Of a DNA stretch of 6,919 nt, positions 6,260-6,919 are shown piece by piece. Every line of letters begins with the position of its first letter. Positions within the stretch are counted from its first letter, which is position 1. The position numbers were made by a program, and so were the translations under genes. Location of the stretch: NCBI GenBank assembly GCA_003225515.1, contig QIAK01000333.1:4810-11728 (forward strand), given 5' to 3'. The notes under the pieces were generated by a model. It did no database searches. It saw only the letters and a list, made by a program, of their open reading frames with translations, and had not been told where the DNA came from. The DNA comes from Acidobacteriota bacterium. Its GTDB lineage: Bacteria > Acidobacteriota > Terriglobia > Terriglobales > Acidobacteriaceae.

Positions 6260-6287
6260 GATAACTGGACTGAGTCGGTTTTATTCC
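6260..6287 (-). promoter_or_regulatory. ECF-type promoter of the phosphoesterase-cupredoxin-sigma run
   Basis: GGAATAAA (6287..6280), 14 nt, GTTATC (6265..6260), ending 34 nt before the ATG. The -35 box with its ACCG extension is the same 12 bases as at the TonB receptor, and the -10 surroundings match the 3658 gene. TCGG and CCGA flank the -35 box as a short inverted repeat. CAGTT and AACTG are likewise symmetric about ATC in the -10 region. If the sigma gene in this run is the user, the site makes it autoregulatory. Confidence 0.7.
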
Positions 6288-6325
6288 CGCCGAACAATAG
6301 AAGGGCATCCGAAACTTCTGCGGTT

Positions 6326-6773
6326 GGGGCATTATGAAGGTAAATACGGAAGGCACATCGCGGAAATCCCTGATACGCACCGGCAAGGTCGAACTGCTTG
6401 AATTCTTTGCGCAGAGGCGCGCCTGCGACGACCAGGATCGTGGGATGGCGTGTTCCGTCGCCAGGGCATTGGTGCGGGGAGCGAGGAATGCGTTGTTGAC
6501 CGTGACGCCGTTGTGGCTAGCGCGCTCGCTTGGTGGTTGGCAAGGTGAGAGCAGCCCTCAACTGAAGACGCGACGGGCGCGGGAACGCCCGTCGCGTCGA
6601 ATTTGCTCGGCGCGGGTCCGAACCCGCCCCCCTGACGGCGACGGAACACGCCATTCCACGATCCTGGTCGTCGCAGGCGCGCCTCTGCGCAAAGAATTCC
6701 AGCAGTTCGACCTTGCCGGTGCGTATCAGGGATTTCCGCGATGTGCCTTCCGTATTTACCTTCATAATGCCCC
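6326..6773. repeat. Large inverted repeat, 137-bp arms around a 174-bp spacer
   Basis: The arms are 6326..6462 and 6637..6773. They match at 135 of 137 positions in opposite orientation, with mismatches at 6399 and 6444, no gaps, and both outer ends at GGGGCATTATG. The same peptide-like start (MKVNTEGTSRKSLIRTGKVE) can be read from each end, which is a consequence of the symmetry rather than evidence of coding. I see no transposase and no clear target-site duplication (flanks CGGTT and TTGCT). Candidates are a non-autonomous mobile element of MITE type, a decayed element, or a chimeric inversion. As RNA or supercoiled DNA it could fold into a very long hairpin or cruciform. It sits 38 bp upstream of the phosphoesterase -35 box and after the end of the membrane protein gene. 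With its flanks it accounts for the gene-free stretch 6227..6818. Confidence 0.93.
6567..6598. repeat. GC-rich 13-bp hairpin inside the inverted-repeat spacer
   Basis: GACGCGACGGGCG (6567..6579) pairs perfectly with CGCCCGTCGCGTC (6586..6598) around a 6-nt loop CGGGAA. No T-run follows on either strand. It lies near the middle of the large inverted repeat but 33 nt right of its exact centre, so it is an independent fold. Confidence 0.75.
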
Positions 6774-6816
6774 TTGCTCCCGAATGTATTCCTGAGCGGG
6801 ATCTCGCGTCGGAGCG

Positions 6817-6828
6817 CCCTAATTAGGG
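6817..6828. repeat. 12-bp perfect palindrome over the stop codon
   Basis: CCCTAATTAGGG is perfectly symmetric and includes the TAG stop of the membrane protein gene. It has no loop, so it is better seen as a possible protein-binding site than a terminator. Chance occurrence is quite possible. Confidence 0.4.
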
Positions 6829-6919
6829 AGGTTCACACCGCTCAGAAAGCCGCCCAAATGACCGGTCAGCGCAACAATACCCACTGCCAGAAATTCCACG
6901 GCGAAGCGATAGCTAGGCA
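6819..6919 (-). CDS. Membrane protein, C-terminal fragment cut by window edge
   Basis: The last 32 residues and TAG stop are present: a hydrophobic helix YRFAVEFLAVGIVALTGHLG followed by GFLSGVNLPN. The TGHLGG ending recalls the last helix of DUF2231-like membrane domains, sometimes joined to c-type cytochrome modules in this phylum, but the fragment is too short to assign. A cytochrome-linked role would fit the cupredoxin nearby; that is inference only. A 12-bp palindrome overlaps the stop codon. Confidence 0.7.
   Translation of the reverse strand, partial: PSYRFAVEFLAVGIVALTGHLGGFLSGVNLPN

Noticed and set aside
6612..6627. tRNA-like T-arm (GCGGG TCCGAA CCCGC)
   Set aside because: The loop has 6 bases rather than 7, and no acceptor, D or anticodon arm can be built around it on either strand.
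6334..6795. Plus-strand open frame of 153 codons across the inverted repeat, and its minus-strand twin at 6517..6765
   Set aside because: Both begin with the same peptide because the arms are inverted copies. Neither has a domain I recognise or a convincing ribosome binding site.
6792..6845. CTGAGCGG and CCGCTCAG inverted 8-mers around the membrane protein stop
   Set aside because: The arms are 38 bases apart and partly in coding sequence, with no T-run; expected by chance often enough that I do not call a terminator.

Overview
The window looks like a piece of an Acidobacteriota chromosome (soil Terriglobia type). This rests on protein style rather than a marker gene: a TonB-dependent receptor start with the GEITGLVTDPTAAV signature typical of the large Oar-like receptors of this phylum, a TIGR03118-type secreted protein with an acidobacterial Ig-like/transmembrane tail, a small exported 'VPFEFVAGGATLPAGEY' protein, and a phosphoesterase-cupredoxin-ECF sigma gene set. 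Every gene I accept lies on the minus strand, so the order of transcription runs from high to low coordinates.

From right to left: (1) 6819..6919 is the C-terminal end of a membrane protein. (2) 6326..6773 is a non-coding, nearly perfect inverted repeat with 137-bp arms (135 of 137 matching) around a 174-bp spacer that holds a further 13-bp hairpin. (3) 6226..5221 is a Tat-signal metallophosphoesterase broken by a frameshift near 5857..5860, followed by a type 1 copper protein (5149..4790) and an ECF sigma factor (4689..3967). (4) 3658..3239 is a small exported protein and 3073..1505 a TIGR03118 family protein, followed by a hairpin. (5) 1136..360 is tatC, perhaps preceded by an overlapping small membrane-peptide ORF. 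(6) 179..1 is the start of a TonB-dependent receptor.

The most notable non-coding signal is a promoter-like motif found upstream of three genes at exactly the same geometry: GGAATAAA, 14 nt, then GTTATC (twice) or GTTCTA (once). It lies 34 to 46 nt before the start codons of the phosphoesterase, the small exported protein and the TonB receptor. This has the form of an ECF sigma promoter, and an ECF sigma gene lies between the sites. I infer a small envelope regulon in which the sigma factor may be produced from one of its own targets (the phosphoesterase-cupredoxin-sigma run) and controls exported proteins. TatC could export the phosphoesterase, which carries a twin-arginine signal.

I see no rRNA, tRNA, CRISPR array, transposase or phage gene.
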